From Lepiota brunneoincarnata (lineage: Eukaryota; Basidiomycota; Agaricomycetes; Agaricales; Agaricaceae), in the NCBI GenBank assembly GCA_023014365.1, contig JAEBUN010000029.1, positions 124,001-188,000 on the forward strand: a DNA stretch of 64,000 bases. Direction: 5' to 3'. Each line of letters opens with the position of its first letter. Position 1 is the first letter of the stretch. The notes under the pieces were generated by a model. That model was not told the DNA's origin, made no database searches, and saw only the letters and a list, made by a program, of their open reading frames with translations. The position numbers were made by a program, and so were the translations under genes. Of the stretch, positions 1-11,078 are shown in pieces.

Positions 1-2017
1 AGCGAGTTGCACAATGGATTGGATCACCAAAACCAGAACACCTGCAGCAGCTGCCACCTTGAGATTGGCGCGTGCAAAGTTCTTACGTTGGAACTCCGGG
101 GATGTATGCTGAGCGTCAGTTTGGGGTGTTCTGGGCTTGTGGGACTCGGTCGAAGCAGGAATGTGCATATGAGCTATTTTACAATCCCCGAGGCTCCTCA
201 TGCCACCAGTCACGACATATTTCCCGAATCCTTCAAGAACCATACTGCCACTGGCGACGAAGCAATTTGTGTGATCTCTGTCTCCACCACCCATGAGGAG
301 TAGCTCGTTATACGAAATCTTTCTGACGGCGTCAGATTCCCCGGTGGCCCTGGATTCGTCACACTTGATGCCGTGCCCAGATAAGAAAATGCCATCACAA
401 GGGATGACGCCGCCTCGTTCGAGAAGCATGATGTCACCAACAAGGACATGCTGCGGAACAAATAAGTGCCAGAAGATGGACGGCCAAGGCCATAACAATG
501 CACACCTCGACATCAATGGTGGTTCTCCGGCCGTCGCGTATGACTCTGACCCATTGTGCTCCCTTGTGTTTGTCCAGGTTCTTGAATTGGCGTTCTTTCC
601 ACCAGTCACCACTAGAGCTGATGAAGATCTAACTCCTTCATATGAGAACTGTAGGTATGCCGAGCCGGAAATACACACCCCAGCGAAGATAATGATGACT
701 GAAGCAACACTTTCGGCCCATTCAGGCGGCTCGCCAGGTTCACCCGGTGCACTTATTTGGTGCAAAAAACTTAGCACAAGAGAAAGCACCTGGATAAGTA
801 AAAGCGAAATCTGTGAAAAGGGAACGGCAAGTTAGATAGTCATTCAACAGTCTACAGAAGTATCGAGAACGAACCAAAACTCCGCCTTTCAGCAGGGCAA
901 ACCATACTAACTGAAGCAATCCCGGACCAGGCTGCTGGGGTGGATGATTGTGGCCGAATAGGCGCCTGCGGTCGTCAAAAGTCGCCAAGCAGGCGAAATG
1001 GTCCGACGGAGTACAATCCGCGTTGGTGTCGTTTGCGTTGGTTGAGAGTCCGCGTTCGGCGCTAGTACCGAGGCCCTGCAACAAGCCATCAGGACCGCCG
1101 AGCTGGGCGAGAGCTTGAATGTTCTTGGAAGCAACGATACTAGCAAGTTGAACTTGGGTAAACATGAAGGGCGCCGGGTCAAGCCCTTGATCCTGCTTAT
1201 GGTCAGCTGTGCTCCCGGCGGCGACAGGAGAAGCAACTTGGGATCCACCATCTGCAGGTTCGCCAGTGCGGGCAGTGTCTAGGGTACTTTGAGAGTTGGA
1301 TAAAGCAGATTGACCAAGGTCGATGCTCGGGGGGGCGGCCAATACACTAGGGGAGGAGGGGCATGTAGGGGTGGGAGAGTATTCCGAGCGTGTTGGCGAA
1401 GCGATCAGTGGTGGCGGTGTAAGGAAGGGGGAAGGCGAAAGGACAGTTGGGAGGGGATCTTTCGAATTTCCTTCATCCGCACCGCTCTCCGTGGCAGCTT
1501 TTTGAGCCATGGTATTTTGAATAGCAACCAGGGTGTGCTGGAGGTTCGACAGATCGGCTTCATTGGGTTTGTCAAACTTACTGCCTGAGAGAGCTATCGA
1601 GGCGCCAGGGGATGGGGGGCATGTAGGAGTTGGGGAGTATTCGGAGTGCGCTGGCGAAGGGGGACAAGGAGGAGGGCGTGGAGATATCGTATGGACTGCA
1701 TGAAGGGAAGGAGCGGGAGCATTCTCAATATTGCCAGCTGAACCCGAAGGAGAAAAAGTAGAAATACCAGGGTCCTCGGTAAGATCAGGCCCACCATGAG
1801 ACCCGTCGAGCTTGCCATCCAAGGGGGTAAGGTTGGGGGAGGGGCACCAAGGCCCAGGGTGTGTGCCATCAGGATATATTGGAGATGCCGCTTGAGCTTG
1901 AGCTTGATGGTTCGCGTTAGAAGTAATAGCAAGTCAATACCGAGTCCCCTCACCGACGCCACCGCTGTCCTGTATTGTGCAAGGAAGGATCGTGGCCGGA
2001 GAAGGAGAAGGCTCCAT
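1..2017 (-). CDS. PMC1-type P-type Ca2+-ATPase, 5' part (runs off window start)
   Basis: Vacuolar/plasma-membrane type calcium pump that exports cytosolic Ca2+ using ATP. Seen: a Pro/Ser-rich N-terminus; the pump entry motif LASIVASKNIQALAQLGGPD followed by a GLS motif; FLQLVW-like LLQLVWFALLKGG; then, after an intron at 811-874, a membrane helix ending PPEWAESVA; after an intron at 612-676 the stalk DWWKERQFKNLDKH; after an intron at 451-505 the actuator domain with GDIMLLERGGVIPCDGIF and CDESRATGESDAVRK (the conserved TGES is intact). Helix VAAAAGVLVLVIQ near position 30 fits M3. The DKTG phosphorylation site lies outside the window. The start at 2017 (MEPSPSP) is inferred; a small intron near 1910-1955 is needed to join it to the main exon, so the exact 5' structure is uncertain. 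All four joins I checked keep frame, so this part looks functional. Confidence 0.85.
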
Positions 2018-2367
2018 GCCGACTGTAGAAGAGGAAGAGTTTGGATCTATTGTTGCGAGCTCAGTCACCACCGCTCTCGCGGAAAGTCGTGGTACAATGT
2101 CTACATTTTAACATAGTATTTGTAGTGGTATGAGGCGAGGCGGTGTTTATCTCCTTCCGTGGTTGCTGGAAATTGCACGTGCGTGTTGCTGACTCATAGC
2201 TTCAATACCCGCGAGCTGTTCTTGTCCTCTTTGCCAGTCTCATCTGATTATCCCCAACCTCCCGATTCTTAAAGAGTAGACCCAATCCAAGCGGAAGAGG
2301 GGGTATACCTGCTGCCACTCCCTCCCTTTCTTCTGGACAACTCCCACGCGCTGCACGTTGCAGCTCT

Positions 2368-3614
2368 ATGAACTACGATGCAAAGTTATGGAGGAGCCTA
2401 ATGCCCGAATTCACCCCTGCCTGCGTTTTTCCTCGAGAAACGAGCGCCACCCATAACCTACAAAGTGCAGACGTTCTCGGCGAATTCCCCCAGAAAGAGT
2501 CTGCGCTGGTCTCTTCTGATCGCCCAACGCCTTCCGCATCCGAGCCGAAGGGCACTCGGGACCCGAGCCCAGAAACAACACCATTTGTTCCACGCGGGAC
2601 AAGCATATTTGGACCCGCCTGCAGACAGGGGGAGACTCCCCCTTCCGAGCGGTTTGATACTCTGGAACTTTCGACAGCTCGGACACCCGCCGATTCCCAA
2701 ACACGGGAACACGACCAATCGTATATCGCAACCTTGAAACAAATCCCCCAATTCCACCTCCAAAAGATCCAATTGCTGTTGTTGGCAGCGATCAAACTCG
2801 CAGTGAACTCGCTAGAGGTGTTGGATACTCTCCTTGGGCTTCACCTTCAGCCATTCCACCATACGCTGCAACCCCTCCAACCCGCCATTAGCTTGCAGGA
2901 ATCAGCCCCTGATCATCATACCCTGCACTTCCGCAACGCCTCCTTTCCCGAGTTCCTACTCGATCCTAAGCGATCCGGAGTCCACTGCATTGACAAACCA
3001 GGCTTGCTTGCGATACTGCTCAAGAAATGCATTCTAATCATCAACGACGCCCATGACAAACTCGAATCAGGTGTGTGTTTTGAATCTAATCCCAAAGCAT
3101 ACCTGATAGGTGACATGACAGACAACACCGTGCCCAGTATTCTCCTTCCTCATGACATTAACTCAAAGTCGTTGAACAGCCTCAAGTGGAGGGTATATAA
3201 GACGGCAGTCCAAAACTTGTTCAGCTTATGGCTGCAAGCCGAGCTAGACCCTGATTCGCTCAGACAGCTCGAGTCCCTGGATTTTAGCAAGATTTTCAGG
3301 TTTAAAGAGCGATATGAATCGGGCGTGTGGCAAGTTTATGACACTGATACCATAAAACAGGTAGCTTGTCCTACTTACTTTCCCCTCGCTCGAAACTAAA
3401 ATACTTCTAGGTATCCAAGAAGAGTAAAAACATGATACGCATCCAACGTTCCGGCTTCTTTCCTTTAAACCTTATTTTCGGGGAGAGTGACCTGACGGAT
3501 GAGTCAGGCACATATCCGAAATACGTTGTTGGCCACGGAGAAAAGAAAGCGTTTTTAGTTCCGCGAAAGCTCTTCAGATACGTTGTCCGATATGTACTTG
3601 TTCCTGACCTTTGA
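2368..3614 (+). CDS. unrecognised 381-aa protein, intact member of a two-gene family
   Basis: I do not recognise this family. Exons 2368-3070, 3122-3360 and 3411-3614 join in frame to 381 codons. Residues 1-110 are Pro/Ser/Thr-rich and probably disordered. Residues ~115-180 hold an amphipathic or hydrophobic helix (IQLLLLAAIKLAVNSLEVL). The C-terminal half (SLKWRVYKTAVQNLFSLWLQ, LESLDFSKIFRF, SGVWQVYD, then PKYVVGHGEKKAFLVPRKLF) is the part conserved with the paralogue at 7920-9263. The two introns sit at identical positions in both copies, which supports the model. Intron 1 (51 nt) has no stop and is a multiple of three, so its retention would give a second in-frame isoform. A later start at 2401 is possible. 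No signal peptide and no catalytic motif were seen. Confidence 0.6.
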
Positions 3615-6040
3615 TCGATCGTAATGGGTCCGACAAATTAGGTGCAATGCCTGTTTGTTCCAGGTTAGCATTGACCTCGGACGAGATATGATCATAGTCT
3701 TGTATTAATACCACCTTATTTTATCACCTTTCTCTTTATACGTCCTTTTGAAAGACGGAACTGGTCAGTCTCCCGGCGTCTATTCGCCAGTTTTCTGGGA
3801 CGAGCCATTCCCACTTAACCGACCCTTGACAATGGCAAACGTTATCATACGGGGTCATGCACCTGCCAACCTGACTGAACCCGATTTGGTTGTCGGCTCG
3901 ACATGTTTTGAGTTAACTGTATGTCAGAGGTAAAGACTCGCAACGAGCCCTTGTCCCTGTAATTAGTCTAACGATTTTACGTTGAACGAGGATGATCTTC
4001 TGCCACAAAATACCAAATGCCTTGACCCATGCTCCATTGACATGTCATAACTGGCTTTGGGACTCATTGTTTCCGCAACACTCAGAATGACATGTAGTCA
4101 GTTATAATCTGACACTAACTTTTAGTCACACTTATGCTTTTATTGAAAAGTATTATCGATTTCTCGTACATCTTTGCATTGTCCCTGGGAACTTTGGGCC
4201 AAGCAACCCGGGTGGTCGAGAGTGATCAGATACATAAATGATGATTTCTGGCCTTCATGAGGCTTATTTCGCTCCCACAGATACTGTGGATCTCCTCATA
4301 AATCCTGAAATAGTAACTGGGAATTTTACTGGAGTTTTGAGGCCAGTGGTCAACCAGTTTGTGGTTGGATCCGACGTGAAACGCGATATGCGATACACGC
4401 GAACGCAGGCGCGAAAATATTTGTACAATTTATACGTCATACTGCACACTGCAAGGGACATTGATGAGGGGAAAAGGATGTCCATTCGGTGTATGTATAC
4501 GCCTCTTGTGGAAGCTGGCGCAGGGTCGTAAATGCGAGTATCAGGAGGATGAGACAAGCGAGGAAGTAGAGGGGAGCACCTCCAATGGATAATACAGCAA
4601 TCACCGACGCCAAGGATATGGAATTGGAGCCAGTGGTCGTGACGGTCGTCGACCTCTCTGGTGAAGCAGCATTAGAGGTTCAAATGTGAGAAAAAATAGC
4701 AGATGCACGCCGGAACAAGCGCTCTGCAGTCGACGGGAACGAGAAGGAACATGGGATCCCCCGAAGAGCATGCCAATTGGTGAAAGACGATCTGTGGGGA
4801 ACGGGCATCTGCAGCAATTCAGTTTGAGTTCTTCGCGGTGCAAGATTCCCAGCCTGTTGATACAAAATCACTCTTCTTTATAGTTGAAGAGTGCAGAGAG
4901 CCCCGGATCGAGCGTGGAGATGTTGCCATCCGTATGATTGGCGCGAGACTTGTAGGTGGGGGAGGGACCTTGGCGAGGGACCTTCCTCTTTGCACGATTG
5001 GGCCTTGACTAGGAGAATGGGTTTTGCTGAGGGCCACATGGGATCTTTACGGAGCTCAAAATGAACGCGCTCTGATTAAAACACTATGGTAGGTACGGCG
5101 GAGATCTGGAGCTGGGGGAGGGTGAAGTAGGGCAGTAGAGGAGTCTGTGGATTTCTACATATTCAGCATATCTCCTCCCAATCATCTCCTGGTTACAAGC
5201 CCAGTGCTGCGCACTCAAACGCACCCATGCCACCTACTGCACCTTACCCATTCCAGGAATAGTCTTGAACTGCTGTCGGTGCAAGGCCGGTCTCACTGGC
5301 GAGTTGGGTGAGCCCTTGGTGATACTGTGGTCATGGGAGGGACTCAAGCGCGTCAGCTTCCGTCCATCTTGTCCCGATTAGTCCAATAGACTATCAACCC
5401 GCAGCTATGCGGGTCAGAGCACAATATACATCCTGCAGGCTGTTTGTGGTAACCTGAGCAGACAGAGTAGTATAGGCCCGAGCGACCCCCAAATACATCC
5501 GACCCTAACAGCAAGCACTGGGGTGATTCAGAAATTTCGATCTCCGATTTGTTTCCCAACCACTTTGCTTGAGAGTGGCAGTCAATAATTGACAACAACC
5601 TCATTCTATTGGTCAACCATAGCTTTACCATTAATCTTGTGCTTTCATGTATATGTTTTCATTGAATGAATCAGAAGTGTATACAATTTCGCACTACACT
5701 TCGTCCTCATAGCCTCAGGGTACTAATTCGAAGGGCGATTGGAGTGTGACGGGCACTCCAGATGGATGGCGTTGGGTTTGGAACCAACTGTATTTGTCAT
5801 CCGGATAGCACAGCTATGACCGATTATTCCTCGTTCCTAATAGAGACAAATACCGTCAAGCCCAATGGCAGACGCAGACCCTACCTATTACTGTGCTGCT
5901 TGTCCTCTGCTTGCTTTCCATCCTGCACCAAGTCGCTACTACCACTATTAATCGTCGCATTCGGTGCACACTACTCCAAACTACTTCCCCATAAACCAAC
6001 CCTCACACTTCCCTTCGAGGCCTAAAACAAGGTCGTCTTG
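3615..6040. other. no recognisable gene
   Basis: Only short open frames occur here, the longest being 4238-4531 (+, 97 codons, starting MMISGLHEAYFAP). None has a recognisable motif, a paralogue elsewhere in the window or a convincing exon partner. The stretch may hold decayed coding sequence, but I cannot name any of it. Confidence 0.4.
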
Positions 6041-6834
6041 ATGGCTCTCTCCGGCGATTGTCCGATACTCGTATGGATGATATCCCTGAACCGCGAATAT
6101 ACAGAAGAGGTGCGAATTTTCAATATAATTTTCCTTCGCTTACCCGTATCTAGGAGTATGATGCATGCTATGCTTTAGTGAAAGAATGTGTGCCGCATGT
6201 CGACAGACCCTACAGACCCACAGATCCAGACAGCTTCCGTGTGTTTCCCTTATTGACCTCTCTCTGAAAGTCCCCTTACTCCAGTATCTATACTTTCCAG
6301 GTAACCTTATCACCAGCATGCTCCCATTGTTGATGATGCGCCATCGAAGAGTACCTCGTGCTAAGTGGAGAGACTGTGTAACGCAGAACGGTAAACATTG
6401 GATAGAACAAGTAAGCCATACCCACTAAGCCCTGTAATTCTCTAACCGCCCCAAACCAGGATGATCTACCCCCCGAAAAGTTCCTACACTCAATGATCGG
6501 TTACCACCTGTCCTATGACCACTCCCTCTGTGGCATGGCAATGACACCGGGCCCACAAAAGAAAGTCATCAATATCGGACTTGCGATTCTCTGCCACCAA
6601 TACTCCCCCTACCCTTCTTCCATGGCATTCATGAAAGCCGCAATGGCTGTTGCACCATTACCAAATATCCCAATATTGGACAATTATTCGTCAACTCTCC
6701 CTCGTCCCGTTTTTCCATTACAACCAGATCCTATTCTTCCCAAAGATGATATAACGGGGCTTGCTGAACTGGGAGGTGGCTTTAAATTCGAGTTTCTGAA
6801 TCCACTCCCCGGATCTTACGGAGCTATGAACTGT
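6041..6834 (+). other. possible exons of an unrecognised multi-exon gene
   Basis: Coding-like segments lie between plausible short introns: about 6150-6280 (EYDACYALVKECVPHVDRPY), an exon near 6302-6390, and a longer one at 6463-6834 that begins DDLPPEKFLHSMIGYHLSYD and ends PLPGSYGAM. I do not recognise the protein. An intron at 6835-6887 would splice the last exon in frame into the P-type ATPase-like segment that follows. That could be a chimeric transcript or chance. The first part contains stops unless introns are assumed, so this may be a decaying gene. Confidence 0.25.
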
Positions 6835-6887
6835 ATGTCCCGCATGTGTTTATCCTTGTTGGCGGCACTTAACATACATACCCACAG

Positions 6888-7427
6888 ATCTTCTGCTTGC
6901 CCTCGGCTACTGGGGCCTCCTTAAGTGGGTTTTTATCCGTGGCCTGTACAAGAAGACCAGGAGAGATCCCACTCTGGTTGTTATGAATATCCAGCACCCA
7001 CTACGAGACGGTATTCGCGAAACGGCTGTTCGACTACAGGAGGATGGTGTCCGCGTTGTTATGGTCACCAGCGACGACTGTTCCACTGCCGATTCTGTCG
7101 CGAAGAGGAGCGGAATTTACACCGCCGGCGGTCTCTCCGTAGAGGGTTTGTACTTCCTCGAGTTACCGGAGCCTGAAAAGGAAAGAATCTCTGAGCGTCT
7201 TCAAGTCTTGACGGCAGGCTTCGGTCAAGGAGAAACAGTCGCTTGTTGAATATTTCGAATCTTCCGGCGAGGTGGTGGAGGTTTACGATACTACTAGTGG
7301 TGCGCAAGTTGTGTCTTCCATTACCACAGCTGCTTCCGGCCAAGATAGGCTGCAGCTTCATCCCGACACGCCTAAGCATGATGACATTTACATTTATGCC
7401 TCGAGGTTCGGTCTTGTTTCCTTGTGA
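6888..7427 (+). pseudogene. P-type Ca2+-ATPase P-domain fragment, degenerate
   Basis: The translation TLVVMNIQHPLRDGIRETAV followed by GVRVVMVTSDDCSTADSVAK and SGIYTAGGLSVEGLYF matches the catalytic P domain of PMC1-type calcium pumps, where DPLRPGV, the conserved TGDN and CGI-TPGG normally occur. Here TGDN reads TSDD. After LQVLTAGFGQ the frame shifts near 7220, and the next frame continues SLVEYFESSGEVVEVYDTT where functional pumps have GEVVAVTGDGTND, so the Mg-binding DGTND motif is lost. The fragment is on the opposite strand to the calcium pump gene at 1-2017 and lacks the N-terminal half. It is a dead, partial copy. Confidence 0.65.
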
Positions 7428-7554
7428 AGCGCCCCCCATGCATGGGTTGCCCGTTATGCCTTGTTGATGCGTCATGCTTCTTGAGTAGATAAACATCTCC
7501 TGAATCCTCCGACTTGCTCTGTATCGTGTTGCTATCTGATAACATTGATTATCC

Positions 7555-7920
7555 TTGGTTCAATCCCAAGGCCTCGCACTTTCGCAGCTTGCTGCCCTAT
7601 CTTCGGAGACGGCCAGCCCGATGCTTAGGCGAAGGGACCTACACACAGACGGGCAGACGAAAAAGTCGTGGTGTAAAAAGAACATGCAGTAGGCTGGCCT
7701 CTCACCAGCTGCCGTGCCGTGAGGAGTCCTAGTGGAAGGGATGCCCAGCCCTCCTTATTACCACCTGTACTTCCCAGATGCACCCCGGCACCGCTAGCTG
7801 GTCTGGCAGACCAATTACTATATTTGGTCCATGCACCCCACCCTAAGTTAGGTAACGTGACACGACGCAGCTGTGCTCTGTTGCTGTCTGTCGTAGAAGC
7901 CCTTTTCGCTAAGTCCACCA
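7555..7920 (+). repeat. dispersed repeat, copy 1 (inverted partner at 61872-62296)
   Basis: About 330 bases from CTTGGTTCAATCCCAAG through GCAGCTTGCTGCCCTATCTTC to near 7860-7920 match the reverse complement of 61,900-62,296 at high similarity, with some gaps. One end carries a small hairpin whose loop fits a tRNA T-loop or pol III B-box (GGTTCRATYCC). No open frame, target-site duplication or terminal inverted repeat was clear. It ends at the start codon of the gene beginning 7920, so it forms that gene's promoter or replaced it. Confidence 0.6.
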
Positions 7921-9263
7921 TGCATCTCATTCCAGTCCCCCATACACTTCCCGTTTCTCCTCCTCTCAGCGGTGATTCTGAGACTCTCTATTCCGGGAGA
8001 CCTGGGCCATCACCTATCCTCTACGATGGCGACGTTTCAGACTCCTCAGTCGTCCTCCACGACGGTCGACCGTCCTCTTCTATCCTCTTTGACGCGGATG
8101 TGCCGCCTTCTGATATTGGCCCGCTGTCCTCCCCATCCTCAATGCCCCACGAATCCCCCAAAAGTCACCCAGGCAACGTCCGGCACTCTCGTCAACAGAC
8201 CATGCCGAGTCCGTTTCAGGCGAGCACGGAAAGAACGTCCAGGATGACGCTGCCTTTGCATGCCACCGTTCTTCCGGCAGAGCAGCTCGCTGTTGCACAG
8301 CAATCTGTGGGGGGTGGCTCACCAGCCGCTCCTGTATTGCCGTTGTGGGAACATGATCAGTCCTTCGGCTTGGCGATCCAGGCCGTCCCTCGAATCCACC
8401 TCCTGCAGATACAACAATTCTTGCTAGCTGCCATCACTCTGGCTGAAAATCAGCTGGAAATATTGGTCAACTTTCTTGGAACTACCATCCTATGCCTTCG
8501 CACCCCACTACAACTTCTCCATCCCCTCATCAAATTACAGGAATTACATCCTGATCGACCCACGTTCTACTTTCGTGATCCTTCTTTTCCCTGAGTTCTT
8601 GCTTGATCCTAAGCGATCCAACAGCTTTTGTATCAACGAGTCACGCTTGTTCACACCGTTGCTCGAGAGATCCCTTGGAATCATCCTCAGAGCTCATGAC
8701 AATCTCGAATTAGGTGAGTTTCTCTACACCGGCGTCAGACACAGCTAACGTAGTGGACGTGTTATATGATAGACAATACCGTCCCCGATGTTCCCCTTTC
8801 TGACAGCATCGACCCCAAATCTTCGAGCAACCTCAAATGGCGGATATACAAGCTTGCAGTCCAGAATCTGTTTGGCTTGTGGCTACAGGCGGATGGAGAT
8901 CCAAATTTAATCAGACAGCTCGAGTCCCTGGACTTCAGCAAGATTTTCAAATTCCAGGAACGATATGATTCAGGTGTGTGGCAAGTTTACGATTCGCGTA
9001 CTATCCGCCAGGTAAAGCCATTTTATCTCATTCGACACTTAAAGCTGATTATGTTCAAGCTCTCACATAAAAGCAATGGCCTAATCCGCGTTTACCGTCC
9101 TGGACTCTTCCCGTTCAACCTACTTTTCGGGAAGAGCGACTTGGAAGACGAGTCAGGGAGTTATCCGAAATACGTTGTTGGATATGGAGAGAAGCAAGCA
9201 TTATTGGTGCCGCGGAAGCTTTTCAAGCGGGACATACGATATGTGCTCGTTCCCTACCTTTGA
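7920..9263 (+). pseudogene. paralogue of the 2368-3614 gene, broken by one frameshift
   Basis: Exons 7920-8713, 8773-9011 and 9060-9263 correspond one-to-one to those of the gene at 2368-3614, with introns at the same sites. The N-terminal ~140 residues are a different Pro/Ser-rich stretch. The conserved region starts at EHDQS and runs through IQQFLLAAITLAENQLEIL. At about 8590 the paralogue reads SFPEFLLDPKRS, while this copy has one extra base and hits TGA; the next frame then carries FPEFLLDPKRS onward. Downstream (SNLKWRIYKLAVQNLFGLWL to PKYVVGYGEKQALLVPRKLF) is well preserved. The break is therefore recent, a programmed shift, or a sequence error. Confidence 0.6.
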
Positions 9264-11078
9264 ATCACTGTTCGCAGGGTGGATGGTGTATCCAGTCCAT
9301 CTGTCTCCTTCGCTTTTGGGACTATAGTGACGTGATAGCTGGCGGCGTGAAATGTGGGTGGGTCATCCGTAGTGATATATGCATTAGATAATCTTTTTTG
9401 TATTCTTACCTCCCCGTTGCCTGCCTGGGGGCAGACGGATTTATACCTCAAATTTTGCAGCGAACATTCGTTGACATTTCCTTCGAGTGAAGATATTGCA
9501 GTTTGTCAGAATGTTGCGTACACAGCATGCGACGTTGTTTATGGGTACGGGTCACCAGCAGCTGTATACTACCCAGGAGCGCAAGCGGCAATTCTGTGCC
9601 TTGCCGAAACATGGCCACCACCACCACCACTACTCCCACTTGGTCCAGCCCGCGCCTCGCTTCCCTCCTTCACACCAGATGTCGACCTCATCGACCGTCT
9701 ATGTGAGCAGCCTGGTATGTGACGCCACGGACATGGATGACATGCGCTCTATCACACCTTGCCTCTGCGCACATCGTTGTATGTTGTTGGCCATTTTTCC
9801 CGTCAATGATGACCCTTCCCATAAGCTCCATCTATCAACGCTACTTGCATATTACAACAGATTATTAGTACCTAGTGAAAAGCCACACTACACATAAACA
9901 CATGCAGCCCACCTCATCATCAGTGGACCTTTATATACTATTCGAGGCGACCCCCACCATGTGCCAAACACGGCCTATAGTACCCCGGCTCTTGAACATT
10001 GCGAGTCTGCTAATGAGGAACGTAGGTACTTGGTTGAGCAGATCTAGCATGAACTCTGGCCGCAATGATATTGAGTCATGCAAAAGTATGTTTGGACCCA
10101 TCAGCCATTGGCAGTGTATGCTAGACCGTAACCTCCCCTGTGCCACCACCCTCATCATCACCACTACTGCTCCCACTTCGCCCACCTCACGCCACGTCCT
10201 GTCCCTCCTCGTACTCTGAACCAGGTGTTGCTGCGCCAACCTCAACTGCTTATCCTCGAATGTACATGAGATATCCTAAGGCGTGCCCCACGCAGCGACA
10301 GTCGTCCGCAGACCCGTTGGGCCTGCAAGACTAAGCTTCCGAGGCTGAGCATGAGTGACAAACATTTCATCACGTCCACCTCCCGCAGAATAAAGTGCGT
10401 CCAACTCGAACTTCCCTATCTGTTGCAAGGCCTTACATGGATAGTATGGTGGGGGGGTTATTAGGGGGACCGGAGGTTCTGGACGTAGGCATATGGCGAG
10501 GGGGGTGAACGGCCGTACTCGAGGTGTCGAAGAGCCTCAGGGCTGTCGACTTTTCAAAGAACGGTGGCGAAAAGATGATGGAGGATTTTGTTACGGAAAG
10601 GCCGTGTAATTTGCTCAACATGATTTTGGGTAATCTGAATCCAAAAATTCAATCGACCATGGAAAGTTTGACAGCAGCAGAGAATATCACGGAGAGCAGG
10701 GGCGGAGGATTGGAGTGGAGAATTCGTAGGAAGGTATGAGTGTGAATGGATTAATGGCTGTAAGAGATGGAGTGGGGAGGGACAGAGTGATCAGGACAGG
10801 TGTCGGGACTCGAGGAGGCTTGGCGCTAAATGAGCGATAGTAACTGTGTTTACATAAGTGCGCCTCTGATCTCGAGGTAGGCTATTATCTATGCAATGAT
10901 TAGTGCCATGTGTAGGACAGATATCCTCATCCCACTGAACCAGTTTTCGTTTTTGCGGTTGCTAGGAAGGAGGACGAAAACGGAGCGATGACGACTTGAT
11001 TGGCGTCCCTGCGGTAAATGTCCAGAATTGTGTGTTAGACGCGTGGTGGTAGTGAGAAAACACAGGTTGTCTTCTGCC
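9264..11078. other. no intact gene; remnant of an NLR 5' flank near 10515-10740
   Basis: Open frames here are short and unrecognised. The part at about 10,515-10,740 resembles 20,960-21,170 and 23,730-23,870: all three carry an ACGGAAAGGCCG-like block and a TCGACCATGRA-like block, and two of them a GAGTGTGRRT tail. At 20.9 kb this sequence encodes, on the minus strand, the leader of an NLR N-terminal domain. The block is therefore probably a worn copy of the NLR upstream region that elsewhere faces the TPR-like module. Confidence 0.4.

Noticed and set aside
293..835. 180-codon plus-strand frame
   Set aside because: Antisense shadow of the calcium ATPase exons, which carry the conserved CDES and TGES motifs on the minus strand.
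907..1251. 114-codon minus-strand frame in a second reading frame
   Set aside because: Overlaps the N-terminal coding exon of the calcium ATPase in another frame; composition is a frame shadow.
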